Shown here one piece after another: positions 27,223-35,379 of a stretch of 64,000 nucleotides of DNA. The stretch spans positions 1,190,001 through 1,254,000 of the forward strand of contig NZ_AP019700.1 in assembly GCF_006738645.1 (NCBI RefSeq), given 5' to 3'. The stretch's first letter is position 1. Each line of letters opens with the position of its first letter. This DNA is from Stella humosa (GTDB taxonomy: Bacteria > Pseudomonadota > Alphaproteobacteria > ATCC43930 > Allostellaceae). Position numbers and translations under genes: made by a program. A model generated the notes under the pieces. That model saw only the letters and a list, made by a program, of their open reading frames with translations. It was not told the DNA's origin and did not search any database.

Positions 27223-28458
27223 ATGACCAGCAGCCCCAGCTCCAGCCCCAGCCGCCCGAACTCCACCGTCTATGACCGGCTGGGCGTGCCCACCGTCATC
27301 AACGCCCACACGACGGCCACCCGCCTTTCCGGCGGCATCATGAAGCCCGAGGTGGCCGACGCCATGCGCGAGGCGACGCAGTGGACCGTCGACATGGCGA
27401 CACTCGAGGGCCGCGCGTCCGAGCTGATCGCGGGCTATACGGGGGCGGAGGCCGGCTACGTCACGGCCGGTGCCGCCGCCGCCTTGCTGCTGGGCACGGC
27501 CGCCTGCGTCACGGGCCTGGACCCCGCCAAGATGAACCGCCTGCCCGACACGCGCGGCATGAAGAACGAGGTGGTGGTCGCCCGCAGCCACCGCAACTTC
27601 TACGACCACGCGGTGCGCGCGGCCGGCGTGACGCTGGTTGAAGTAGGAATTTCGGACCGATACTCCGGCGCTGGCGTGCGCGACACCGAGGCGTGGGAGA
27701 TCGCGGCCGCCATCAACGAGTACACCGCCGCCGTCCTCTACGTCGCCGGCCGCGACGCCCGCCCGACCTTGCCCGAAGTGGTGGCCGCCGCCCATTCCAA
27801 GGGCGTGCCCGTCCTCGTCGATGCCGCGGCCCAGCTTCCGCCCGCCGCCAACCTGAAGCGCTTCATCGCCGAGGGGGCGGACCTCGTCTGCTATTCCGGC
27901 GGCAAGGCGATCGGCGGCCCGCAGGCCTCCGGCATCCTCTGCGGCAAGCGCGACCTGGTGATGGCGGCGGCCCTCCAGCACCTCGACCAGGACATCTTCT
28001 GGGAACAGTGGAACCCGCCCGCCAGCCTGTTCGACAAGGACCGCATCCCGGGCCTGCCCCAGCACGGCATCGGCCGCCCCGCCAAGGTGGGGAAGGAGGC
28101 GATCGTCGGCCTGCTGACCGCGCTGGAGCTGTTCTTGGCCGAGGGCGACGACGCCCGCATCGCCCGCTGGACCGTGCTGATGGAGAACCTGGTGGCGGGC
28201 CTGGCCGGCATCCCCCACGCCACCGTCACGCTCGTCCGCGACCGCCGCCGCCCGTCCGTCCCCACCGTCCACCTGGCGCTGGACGAGGAAGCCGCCGGCA
28301 TGACGGCACTGGACCTCGTGCGGCGATTGCAGGACGGTACGCCGTCGGTCCACGCGAACCCGTCGCGGGTGCATGACGGGCTGGTGCTGTTCAGCCCGGT
28401 GGCGTTGAAGCCGGGGGATGAGTGGGTGATTGCGGAGCGGGTGAGGGAAGAGGTCTGA
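27223..28458 (+). CDS. SelA/DgaE-like PLP-dependent enzyme
   Basis: 411 residues of the fold-type I family that includes selenocysteine synthase SelA and D-glucosaminate-6-phosphate ammonia-lyase DgaE. The N-terminus has YDRLGVPTVINAHTTATRLS with GGIMKPEVADAM; the PLP lysine is in VCYSGGKAIGGPQASGILCG, and VPVLVDAAAQLPP contains the aspartate that contacts the cofactor ring. There is no selenoprotein machinery nearby and the GPQ-containing lysine motif is DgaE-like, so an ammonia-lyase, racemase or aldolase acting on an amino sugar acid or amino acid is more likely than SelA. It is the last gene of the M81 cluster and may process a product of those hydrolases (inference). Confidence 0.85.
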   Translation: MTSSPSSSPSRPNSTVYDRLGVPTVINAHTTATRLSGGIMKPEVADAMREATQWTVDMATLEGRASELIAGYTGAEAGYVTAGAAAALLLGTAACVTGLDPAKMNRLPDTRGMKNEVVVARSHRNFYDHAVRAAGVTLVEVGISDRYSGAGVRDTEAWEIAAAINEYTAAVLYVAGRDARPTLPEVVAAAHSKGVPVLVDAAAQLPPAANLKRFIAEGADLVCYSGGKAIGGPQASGILCGKRDLVMAAALQHLDQDIFWEQWNPPASLFDKDRIPGLPQHGIGRPAKVGKEAIVGLLTALELFLAEGDDARIARWTVLMENLVAGLAGIPHATVTLVRDRRRPSVPTVHLALDEEAAGMTALDLVRRLQDGTPSVHANPSRVHDGLVLFSPVALKPGDEWVIAERVREEV

Positions 28459-28568
28459 TAGACCTACTTTAGACTGCGACTGGGTCGGAGGGGCTTTGTC
28501 CACATAAATTGCAACCAGATGGTAGACTGACCTTGCGAAATATGGTTTTCTAAATCTTTATTTCAACT

Positions 28569-30437
28569 ATGAGTGGGGACGCTATGGCTCTCACCTTTGA
28601 TGCCCCCAATGAGAATTTGCTCAGGGAGCTCCAGCAAGTCCAAAAAGATGCATTCCAAGTATCAGACAATATCGGGCGTCTAAATGCTGTTCCGCTAGGA
28701 TTCCCAAAATTAGCTATTGTGGATCTTTGTGCTTCATTGGCTGGATTAGTCAACGGAACCGCTGAGCAGTGTCGAGTCCAACTTGAGTCGGCTAGGAATA
28801 TTCTCCCAAGAGTTCGTAGAGAATTTTTTTATTTTGATGAAACGGAGTCTGAGCATGAGGGTGCTGATGATGAAATTCGTTTTTATCGCGGTATGCACAT
28901 CGATAATCTCTTAAATTTACTTCTAGCTTCCGTTACCACGGCGTTGGAAGAATATAGGCTCCAGTCACAAGTAAAATTTGATGATAAAACGCAGCCAGAT
29001 GATGTCGGAACGATAAATAATACAGATATTATCTCTAGTGTGTTTAATATTTCTGACTCGATTGGCGACAAGGTTCTGTTTGCAGCGAGCGAACTTGATA
29101 GACAAAAGGTGTCAGAAACAAAGAATGGTGACATTCTGCGAAGAAGGCTTGTCGATAGTGCCAATCTTTCTCTTGCGGCTCGGTCTCAAGTTGGCATGCA
29201 GCCTCTGGTGCGTCGCTGGCTGAGTGCCATTTCCGTCGCTCTACGCATGTCACCAGCACTCATTGGGGCCGCTGGGCGAGCAATACACATTGGTACCGAG
29301 ATCGCGCAGCCTCTTGCTGATTGGTGGGTCGCATTCGTTCGAGATCACCTAGAGTCTACTATTAAGACGGTTCGAGGGTTGGGGGATGCCCTTCAACGTA
29401 TTGAGGTACGACTAAGTAAAATTGGCAACAAAGAAGAAGCGCCAGACATTGAGTCTGGCAACATAGATTCTATTAAAGCAGAAACGGAAGTTAGAGCGCT
29501 GCTGCTCGCGGGAGAAAAGCCACCAAAGAAGTTAGCTGATCTGGTGGGTAAAATTGATTTGCAAGGTACCGCAGAGAAGAACAATGTAATTCCGCATTGG
29601 GAATATTTATCCGAACTCTCGAATGTTCGTGATGTAAGACTAACAAGAGCGAATTTTTCAATTCGAAATGACTCTGGTATCTTAGAGAATATGGCGAGTA
29701 TAAGAGCTCTGCGCATCTCTGCGGCGGGCGATATATCTGGACTTAGTCGTCTGTCCAAATTGGAGCATCTATCTATAGTAGGAGGATCAATATTAACTCT
29801 CCAGCCCGTTCAGAATATGACTAACCTAAAGACTCTGTTTATCAGATCTGACAACAGCGTTAATCTAGATCCGATACTGGACCTAAAAAGTTTGTCGTAT
29901 TTTTCTTTACATACAAAGTCTGACATTGTTGTGCCAAATTTGTCTCCAATACCAGGGTTGCGTAAATTGATAATCAGCGCGAGGCGATTGGTGGATATAT
30001 TTGCTGTCAAAGGTCTTGCGGAGATAGAATCTTTTACCGTTCACTATTCTGGTATCGGAGGGTTAGATCCGTTAGCGGATTCGAAGGCATTGACACTTTT
30101 GTCTATTGGTGCACCGGCGCTGAAAAGTATAAAGCCAATAGAAAATCTACATAATATAGAGAGATTAACTATTTATGCAAATTATCCAAACAATTTGGAC
30201 GTAGTAGGGAATCTTGTAAACTTAAAAGAACTTAGTATTCAGTGTGCGAATCTTTCTGATATATATTTTATGCAGAATCTAAAAAAACTTGAGCGTTTAT
30301 ACATTTCTAGTGCGCCGCATATGATTAATGTAGAACCGCTGAAAGATTTGGAAAATCTCAAGCAAGTAAGGCTCCATAATACGAAAATCACAGGGCTGGA
30401 TAGATTATTCGGAGTTGAAGTTATTCAGACGGGTTAG
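28569..30437 (+). CDS. AT-rich orphan gene: helical N-terminus plus leucine-rich repeats
   Basis: 622 residues from ATG at 28569; ATG at 28584, preceded by AGTGGGGA, is the better-supported start. Residues 1 to about 310 are mostly helical, with a conserved-looking segment VRRWLSAISVALRMSPALIG near residue 215 and a semi-hydrophobic helix. A short cap, EVRALLLAGEKPPKKLADLV (near 310), leads into about ten internin-like leucine-rich repeats of 20-23 residues (for example NLKELSIQCANLSDIYFM and NLKQVRLHNTKITGLDRLF). No catalytic motif or signal peptide is visible. Base composition and codons (many TTA, ATA, AGA) differ sharply from all neighbours, which shows recent transfer. Function unknown; a sensor or effector in a conflict system is possible. 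Confidence 0.85.
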   Translation: MSGDAMALTFDAPNENLLRELQQVQKDAFQVSDNIGRLNAVPLGFPKLAIVDLCASLAGLVNGTAEQCRVQLESARNILPRVRREFFYFDETESEHEGADDEIRFYRGMHIDNLLNLLLASVTTALEEYRLQSQVKFDDKTQPDDVGTINNTDIISSVFNISDSIGDKVLFAASELDRQKVSETKNGDILRRRLVDSANLSLAARSQVGMQPLVRRWLSAISVALRMSPALIGAAGRAIHIGTEIAQPLADWWVAFVRDHLESTIKTVRGLGDALQRIEVRLSKIGNKEEAPDIESGNIDSIKAETEVRALLLAGEKPPKKLADLVGKIDLQGTAEKNNVIPHWEYLSELSNVRDVRLTRANFSIRNDSGILENMASIRALRISAAGDISGLSRLSKLEHLSIVGGSILTLQPVQNMTNLKTLFIRSDNSVNLDPILDLKSLSYFSLHTKSDIVVPNLSPIPGLRKLIISARRLVDIFAVKGLAEIESFTVHYSGIGGLDPLADSKALTLLSIGAPALKSIKPIENLHNIERLTIYANYPNNLDVVGNLVNLKELSIQCANLSDIYFMQNLKKLERLYISSAPHMINVEPLKDLENLKQVRLHNTKITGLDRLFGVEVIQTG

Positions 30438-30504
30438 TTTCCTGGGTTTCAGGTGGTAACTGTCGCCGCGGGGGAGACAGCGCCGGCCGATCCAAATGTG
30501 CCCT

Positions 30505-30891
30505 TTACACCTCCACCTTGAAGCCTAACTCCACCTCGCTCCCTGGCAACCCGCGAAACCCCCAATCCTCCCGCGGCGCTTCTACCAACACCGTCTTCAC
30601 GTCCGTCGCTGGCACGCCGAACGGCGCAAGCTCGTCGACCAGCGCCCGGTACAGCCGGCGCTTGGCCTCCAGCGACCGGCCGGAGAACAGGGTGACGGCG
30701 ATGACCATGTAGCTCGGCCCCCGGCCGGGCGGGGCGATGAGGGCATCGGCATCGTATTCGGTGAGGAACACGCAGCGGTCAGTCTCGGGGATGAGGAGGC
30801 CGGTGCATAGCGCGCGCTGGACGGCCTCGATCACGTCCTGCCGGCGCTCGCCGATCCAGCCGCGCCGCGTTTCGATCCTGGTGTAGGGCAT
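30505..30891 (-). CDS. Tautomerase family protein (cis-CaaD-like)
   Basis: 128 residues from ATG at 30891; the mature protein would start with the catalytic proline (MPYTRIETRRGWIGERRQDV). Length and the phrases VFLTEYDADALIAPPGRG and VTLFSGRSLEAKRRLYRALV fit the larger tautomerase-superfamily subunits related to cis-3-chloroacrylic acid dehalogenase and malonate semialdehyde decarboxylase. The N-terminal proline acts as acid or base in isomerisation or hydration. It is divergent from a LysR gene with a 125-base shared promoter region, which is probably its regulator. Confidence 0.85.
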   Translation of the reverse strand: MPYTRIETRRGWIGERRQDVIEAVQRALCTGLLIPETDRCVFLTEYDADALIAPPGRGPSYMVIAVTLFSGRSLEAKRRLYRALVDELAPFGVPATDVKTVLVEAPREDWGFRGLPGSEVELGFKVEV

Positions 30892-31016
30892 GTCGTCTCC
30901 TGCCGGTCTGTCGTGTCGCTCGGGCGCGACTGTGCGGCAGGAGTGGCGGCGGGAATAACGGGAAGATATGATCGCATCCATCGGGTTTCCCGATGGCTTG
31001 TTTCCCTGATGGTGCG

Positions 31017-31934
31017 ATGGCGCGCTTCGATCTCGAACTGCTGCATGCGCTGGTGGTGATCGCCGAGGCGGGCAGCCTGACGGCGGCGGCACCGCGCCTC
31101 TGCCGGTCGCAATCGGCCGTCAGCGAGCAGGTGCGCAAGCTGGAGGCGTTCTGCGGCGTGCCCCTGCTGGTGCGCGGCAAGACCGGTGCGCGGCTGACCC
31201 CGGCGGGGGAGCGCCTGGTCGCCCATGCCCGGCCGCTGCTGGCGGCCAGCGACGCGGCCTTGCAGGAGATGCGCGGCACGCGGCTGGCGGGCGACCTGCG
31301 CCTGGCGATCACCGACTATTTCCGGCCCGCCGCGGTGGCGGCCTTCCTGAAGCATCTGGGCGCGGAATACCCGCGCCTGCGCCTGCATGTGTCGATCCGC
31401 AAGAGTGCGGTGATCGAGCAGGAGGTGGGCAACGGCGATTTCGATATCGGCCTCACCATGCGCTACCTCGACGGCTCGCCGCCGCCGAACGATGGCCGCA
31501 TCCTGCTGGGGCGGGAGCCGCTGGTGTGGATCGCCCACCCTGCCTTCGCCGCCGGCCCCTCCGACTGCCTGCCGCTGATCGTGCTGCCCGACCATTGCTC
31601 GCTGCAGCAGCAGGTGGTCCGCGTGCTGGACCGCCACGGCATCCGCTACGACGTGGTCCACTCTGCCACCGGCGTCGGCGGGCTGCAGATGGCGCTGTCT
31701 GCCGGCCTCGGCGTCGCCTGCCTCAACCCATCGGCGACGCCGGCCGACGTTGCCCCGTTCGACTGGAACGGCCGCCTGCCGCCGATGCCGGACGTGGAGT
31801 TCGGCCTGTTGCCGGCACGGGCCGCCGAGCCACCGCTGGTGGCCGAGGTCCGCCAGATGCTGGCGCGGCACCTGGCCGACCCCTCCCTGGCCAGCCCGGC
31901 CGCTACGCCGTCGGCCGCTGCCCGAGCCGCTTGA
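31017..31934 (+). CDS. LysR family transcriptional regulator
   Basis: 305 residues from ATG at 31017 (MARFDLELLHALVVIAEAGS); an ATG at 30993 is possible. The helix-turn-helix is SLTAAAPRLCRSQSAVSEQV and the effector domain starts near residue 90 (LAGDLRLAITDYFRP). Of the type that controls a divergent enzyme gene, here the tautomerase. Its 3' end overlaps the convergent GntR gene by 32 bases. A dyad around 30970-31000 (CATCGGG...CCCGATGG) lies in the intergenic region and could be its binding site. Confidence 0.9.
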   Translation: MARFDLELLHALVVIAEAGSLTAAAPRLCRSQSAVSEQVRKLEAFCGVPLLVRGKTGARLTPAGERLVAHARPLLAASDAALQEMRGTRLAGDLRLAITDYFRPAAVAAFLKHLGAEYPRLRLHVSIRKSAVIEQEVGNGDFDIGLTMRYLDGSPPPNDGRILLGREPLVWIAHPAFAAGPSDCLPLIVLPDHCSLQQQVVRVLDRHGIRYDVVHSATGVGGLQMALSAGLGVACLNPSATPADVAPFDWNGRLPPMPDVEFGLLPARAAEPPLVAEVRQMLARHLADPSLASPAATPSAAARAA

Positions 31935-32661
31935 GAAGGCGCACGCGGCCGTTCAGCACGTGCCGCTCGCCGGCCTTGCGCGCGCGATCGGCCTCGCCGG
32001 CTTCGATCGCCTCGACGATGGCGACATGCTCGGCGTCGGACTCCTGCATCATGGCGCTTTTCGACAGCACCTCGCGGCGCGACAGGTGGGCCTGCTTCAA
32101 TAGCGTGTCGTAGATCTCGGCTGCCTTGCGGTGGCCGGCGAAGTCCATCAGCGCGTCGTGGAAGTCGAGGTTGCCCTGGTAATAGGCGGGGCCGTCGCCG
32201 GCCTTCAGGGCGGCCGCCATCTGGTCGACCATGCGGCGCAGGGCTGCCTTCTGCTCGGCCGTGGCGCTGCGGGCGAGGCGCTGGCAGGCGAAGCCGGTCA
32301 GCAATGCCCGCATGTCATAGAGTTCCAGCAGCTCCTCGGGCGAGACCTCGCGCACGAAGACGCCGCGGTTGGCGATGCTGGTGAGCAGGCCGCTGCGCTC
32401 GAGCGCGCTGGCGGCCTCGCGCACCGGCCCGCGGCTGACGCCCAGCCGCTGGGCCAGGTTCTGCTCGCTGATGCGGGCACCCGCCTTCAACTCGCCGCTC
32501 AGGATCATCCGCTCCATCTCGCGCAGCACGATCGAGGCCAGCGATTCCGACCGGCGCAGCGCGATGGCGGCCGTGGCGGACGGGGAGGGGGCCGTCAGGG
32601 CCGCGTCGTCGTCGCCGCGCATCAAACTGTTGACAGTTTTCACCTTGCCGCCCACGATCAT
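31903..32661 (-). CDS. GntR family regulator, FCD (FadR) subfamily
   Basis: 252 residues from ATG at 32661, which has GGGGAAG just upstream; ATG at 32622 is an alternative and starts 13 residues later. The winged helix reads RMILSGELKAGARISEQNLA then QRLGVSRGPVREAASALERS; the FCD effector domain (about residues 115-240) has YYQGNLDFHDALMDFAGH with the metal-binding Asp/His pattern and ESDAEHVAIVEAIEAGEADR. It is divergent from a peptide-type binding protein gene and an obvious inverted repeat covers its own 5' end, so it probably represses itself and that transporter gene until an organic acid or similar ligand binds. Confidence 0.88.
   Translation of the reverse strand: MIVGGKVKTVNSLMRGDDDAALTAPSPSATAAIALRRSESLASIVLREMERMILSGELKAGARISEQNLAQRLGVSRGPVREAASALERSGLLTSIANRGVFVREVSPEELLELYDMRALLTGFACQRLARSATAEQKAALRRMVDQMAAALKAGDGPAYYQGNLDFHDALMDFAGHRKAAEIYDTLLKQAHLSRREVLSKSAMMQESDAEHVAIVEAIEAGEADRARKAGERHVLNGRVRLLKRLGQRPTA
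32624..32639. promoter_or_regulatory. GntR-type operator, perfect 7-bp inverted repeat
   Basis: AAACTGT and ACAGTTT flank a TG centre, giving TGT-TG-ACA, which fits the FCD-GntR consensus with GT and AC half-site cores. It lies in the intergenic/5'-coding overlap of the GntR gene, two bases upstream of the alternative GntR start, about 95 bases before the divergent binding-protein start. Autoregulation plus control of the divergent gene is the likely role. Confidence 0.7.
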
Positions 32662-32733
32662 CGCTTCCCCGCCCGATTGCCGTCGCCCGCCCCATCGCCG
32701 CGCGGGTTGCGGTCCCGCGCCCAGGAGCCCCCG

Positions 32734-34353
32734 ATGCTTAAACCTCGAATCGCCCGCATGCCACTGCTCGCAGGCGTTGCGGCTGTCCTGGCCGCGTCCG
32801 CCGCCGCCGGCCTCGCCCCCATGCCCGCCGCAGCCCAGGAAGGCAAGACCCTGCGCGCCACGCTGCATGCCGACGTCCGCGCCCTCGACCCGATCTGGAG
32901 CACCCAGGTCATCACCTCGATGCACGGAAACATGATCTTCGACCGGCTGTTCGCGACCGACGAGAAGCTGGAGCCACAGCCGCAGATGGTCGAGAAATGG
33001 ACCGTCAGCGAGGATAAGAAAACCTACGTCTTCACGCTGCGCGAGGGGCTGAAGTTCCATGACGGCACCCCCGTCACGTCGCGCGACGTGATCCAGTCGA
33101 TGAAGCGCTGGGGCGTGCGCGACGCCGGGGCCAAGATCCTGTTCGGCTATACGGACGCGCTGACGCCGCGGGACGACCGCACGTTCGAGTGGAAGCTGAA
33201 GGAGCCCTTCGGGCTGGTCATCGAGACGCTGGCCAAGAACAGCAGCGCCCTGCCGGCGGTGATGCGCGAGAAGGACGCGATGACCGACCCGTTCCAGCCG
33301 GTGCAGGAGATGGTGGGCTCCGGCCCGTTCGTCTTCCAGCGCGCGGAATGGGTGCCGGGGTCGAAGACCGTCTATACGAAGTTCAAGGACTATGTGCCGC
33401 GCGCCGAGCCGGCGTCCGGCCAGGCGGGCGGCAAGGTGGCGAAGGTCGACCGGGTGGAGTTCATCACCCTCTCCGACCCGCAGACGCAGCAGGCAGCCCT
33501 GGTGGCGGGCGAGATCGACTTCCTGGAGGCCCCCCAGGTCGATTTCCTGCCGATCCTGGAGGCCACGCCCGGCATCACCATCACCGCCCACCCGGCCGCG
33601 GGCGCCATCGGCGTCATCCAGCTCAACCACCTGCACCCGCCCTTCGACAAGGTGGAGGCGCGCCAGGCCATGCTGCACATCCTGCACATGCCGGACTATC
33701 TCAACACCTTCGTCCCGGACAGGAAGCTGCAGAAGCTCTGCTACTCCTATTTCGGCTGCGGCACGCCGATGGAAACCGACGCCGGGTCGGACGTCTACAA
33801 GTCGGCCAAGAAGGACCCGAAGGCGGCCGAGGCCCTGTTCAAGGCGGCCGGCTACAATGGCGAGCCGATCACCATCCTGCATTCGACCGACCACTGGATG
33901 ATCAACCCGGCGACCCTGGTGCTGATCCAGCAGATGCGCCGCGCCGGCCTGAAGCTCGACGTGCAGGCGATGGACTGGGGCGCGGCCAGCGCGCGCCGGG
34001 CCAAGAAGGAGCCGCCGGCCCAGGGCGGCTGGAACATCTTCATCACCGGCACCACCGTGCTGGGCTCGTCCAACCCGATCGCCAACAACTGGATCGGCAT
34101 GGGCTGCGAGAAGGCCAATTTCGGCTGGCCCTGCAACGCCGCCTTCGAGGACGTCCGCCGCTCCTGGGGCATGGCCCAGACCCTGGCCGAGAGGAAGGCG
34201 ATCGCGGTCGACCTGTCGAAGCGTGCCTACGAGCAGGTGCCGTTCATCCCCTTCGGCCAGTGGGTGTCGCCGATGGCCTATCGCTCCGACCGGCTGTCGG
34301 GCGTGCTGTCGAACCCGTCGATGCCGCCGATGTGGAACATCGAGAAGAAGTAG
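32734..34353 (+). CDS. Family-5 extracellular solute-binding protein
   Basis: 539 residues from ATG at 32734 with AGGAG nine bases upstream. A Sec signal peptide (ARMPLLAGVAAVLAASAAAG, cleavage after PAAAQ-EG) precedes a typical SBP_bac_5 fold: TLHADVRALDPIWSTQ, YVFTLREGLKFHDGTPVTSR, EARQAMLHILHMPDY. It binds a peptide-like or other bulky ligand in the periplasm. No permease or ATPase gene follows, so it relies on subunits encoded elsewhere. Control by the divergent GntR regulator is likely. Confidence 0.9.
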   Translation: MLKPRIARMPLLAGVAAVLAASAAAGLAPMPAAAQEGKTLRATLHADVRALDPIWSTQVITSMHGNMIFDRLFATDEKLEPQPQMVEKWTVSEDKKTYVFTLREGLKFHDGTPVTSRDVIQSMKRWGVRDAGAKILFGYTDALTPRDDRTFEWKLKEPFGLVIETLAKNSSALPAVMREKDAMTDPFQPVQEMVGSGPFVFQRAEWVPGSKTVYTKFKDYVPRAEPASGQAGGKVAKVDRVEFITLSDPQTQQAALVAGEIDFLEAPQVDFLPILEATPGITITAHPAAGAIGVIQLNHLHPPFDKVEARQAMLHILHMPDYLNTFVPDRKLQKLCYSYFGCGTPMETDAGSDVYKSAKKDPKAAEALFKAAGYNGEPITILHSTDHWMINPATLVLIQQMRRAGLKLDVQAMDWGAASARRAKKEPPAQGGWNIFITGTTVLGSSNPIANNWIGMGCEKANFGWPCNAAFEDVRRSWGMAQTLAERKAIAVDLSKRAYEQVPFIPFGQWVSPMAYRSDRLSGVLSNPSMPPMWNIEKK

Positions 34354-34384
34354 GGGAAGAAGTGGGGAGAGCGGCAGGCGGGGC

Positions 34385-34594
34385 CTAAGCGAACCGTCCG
34401 CCGTTCTCCGCCGTGAATCGGGACAGGATGCGGGCGAATGCCCGTTCGCCATCCCGTGAAGGGCCGCTGGCGATGCCGATGTCCCATTCGCGGCCCAGTT
34501 CGGCGATCGCGGCATCGGTGAACGATATGCTCGCGCCGGCATCCTCGAGCCGAGGCTCCAATACCGATCGTCCCGTCCCCGGCGGATTTCTCAT
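34385..34594 (-). CDS. Small hypothetical protein, possibly a remnant
   Basis: A 69-residue frame starting MRNPPGTGRSVLEPRLEDAG and ending AFARILSRFTAENGGRFA. The C-terminal half looks like a natural helical sequence, and it fills an otherwise empty convergent gap. I do not recognise a family. It could be a small gene, the tail of a lost gene, or chance coding in GC-rich DNA; no strong ribosome site was seen. Confidence 0.3.
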   Translation of the reverse strand: MRNPPGTGRSVLEPRLEDAGASISFTDAAIAELGREWDIGIASGPSRDGERAFARILSRFTAENGGRFA

Positions 34595-34708
34595 ACGGAC
34601 ACCATATCACCGCTTCGGGCGGGCGCAGTCCACAACGGACGCTTGCGATCCCATACCCATGCGCTAGCTTGAAGCCCGCGACGCAGCCGTGGCAGCGGGG
34701 GACAAGCG

Positions 34709-35173
34709 ATGTTCAGGCGAGCCCATCTCTTGGCGGGGTTGCTCGTGCCGCTGGCATCGCTGCCGGCTGCGGCGCAGATGTTCGAGGTCAAGCTGACCTG
34801 GACCAGCGAGGCCGGCACCAAGGCGATCGCCGGCTGGGCGGTGCGCGAGACGGGGCAGAACCATGGCCCGGTGGACGTGCCCGCCGGCCAGAAGGTCGAG
34901 CGCATCGTGCATTGGCAGCCCGCACGCGATGTTCCCGTCCAGAACCACGATCTGGCCGTCACGCTGCCCGGCAATCGCGGCTGCCGGGCGACCCTTGAGC
35001 TGAAGATGACCTATGGCGCGGCGGGGGCGACCGTTGGCAATCCCTTCAGTTGCGCGATCGTCAGCCAGAGTTACGACCGGGTGACCTGCGGCTTCAGCGC
35101 CGTGGGTAGCTGGACGAATTCCTATCCCATCTCCGGCGCCTGCGACGTAACCATCGGCTTCGCCGCGTACTGA
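34709..35173 (+). CDS. Secreted hypothetical protein
   Basis: 154 residues with a clear Sec signal peptide (MFRRAHLLAGLLVPLASLPA, cleavage after AAAQ). The mature part of about 130 residues is beta-rich, with TSEAGTKAIAGWAVRETGQN and four cysteines (GCRATLEL, PFSCAIV, VTCGFSA, GACDVTIGF) that could form two disulfides. No family recognised; probably periplasmic or extracellular. It stands alone on the plus strand, convergent with the lipoprotein gene after 32 bases. Confidence 0.7.
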   Translation: MFRRAHLLAGLLVPLASLPAAAQMFEVKLTWTSEAGTKAIAGWAVRETGQNHGPVDVPAGQKVERIVHWQPARDVPVQNHDLAVTLPGNRGCRATLELKMTYGAAGATVGNPFSCAIVSQSYDRVTCGFSAVGSWTNSYPISGACDVTIGFAAY

Positions 35174-35205
35174 CGGGGAAGGGTGCGTCCCTCATCCCGC
35201 CCGCC

Positions 35206-35379
35206 CTACTCGAACGAGTCGTAGTCGCCCTGGCAGCGGAAGAAGGGCAGGCGGTTGCCGGGGGTGGCGTTGCGGCACTCGCCGTCGCTTTCCAGCCGTG
35301 CCTGTTCGTCGGGCGGGGTGGCGACAGCCATGCAGCCGCCAAGGCCGAACAGCAGCAGCAGGGCCGCCAGGCGCTTCAC
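35206..35379 (-). CDS. Small lipoprotein, GTG start
   Basis: A 57-residue protein starting at GTG 35379: VKRLAALLLLFGLGGCMAVA contains a short signal peptide and a lipobox (GLGG-C), so the mature lipoprotein is about 41 residues, with two further cysteines (GECRNATP, FFRCQGDYDSF). The GTG overlaps the stop of the capA-like gene (GTGA), so translation is probably coupled. Its short length and GTG start make it easy to miss. Function unknown; inner or outer membrane anchoring is expected. Confidence 0.68.
   Translation of the reverse strand: MKRLAALLLLFGLGGCMAVATPPDEQARLESDGECRNATPGNRLPFFRCQGDYDSFE

Noticed and set aside
27223-28458. Calling the PLP enzyme selenocysteine synthase (SelA)
   Set aside because: No selB, selD or tRNA-Sec gene is near, the protein is shorter than SelA, and the lysine motif is of the DgaE-like type.
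28459-30504. Integrated mobile element around the AT-rich LRR gene
   Set aside because: No integrase, transposase, tRNA target or flanking direct repeats could be found; only the foreign composition is supported.
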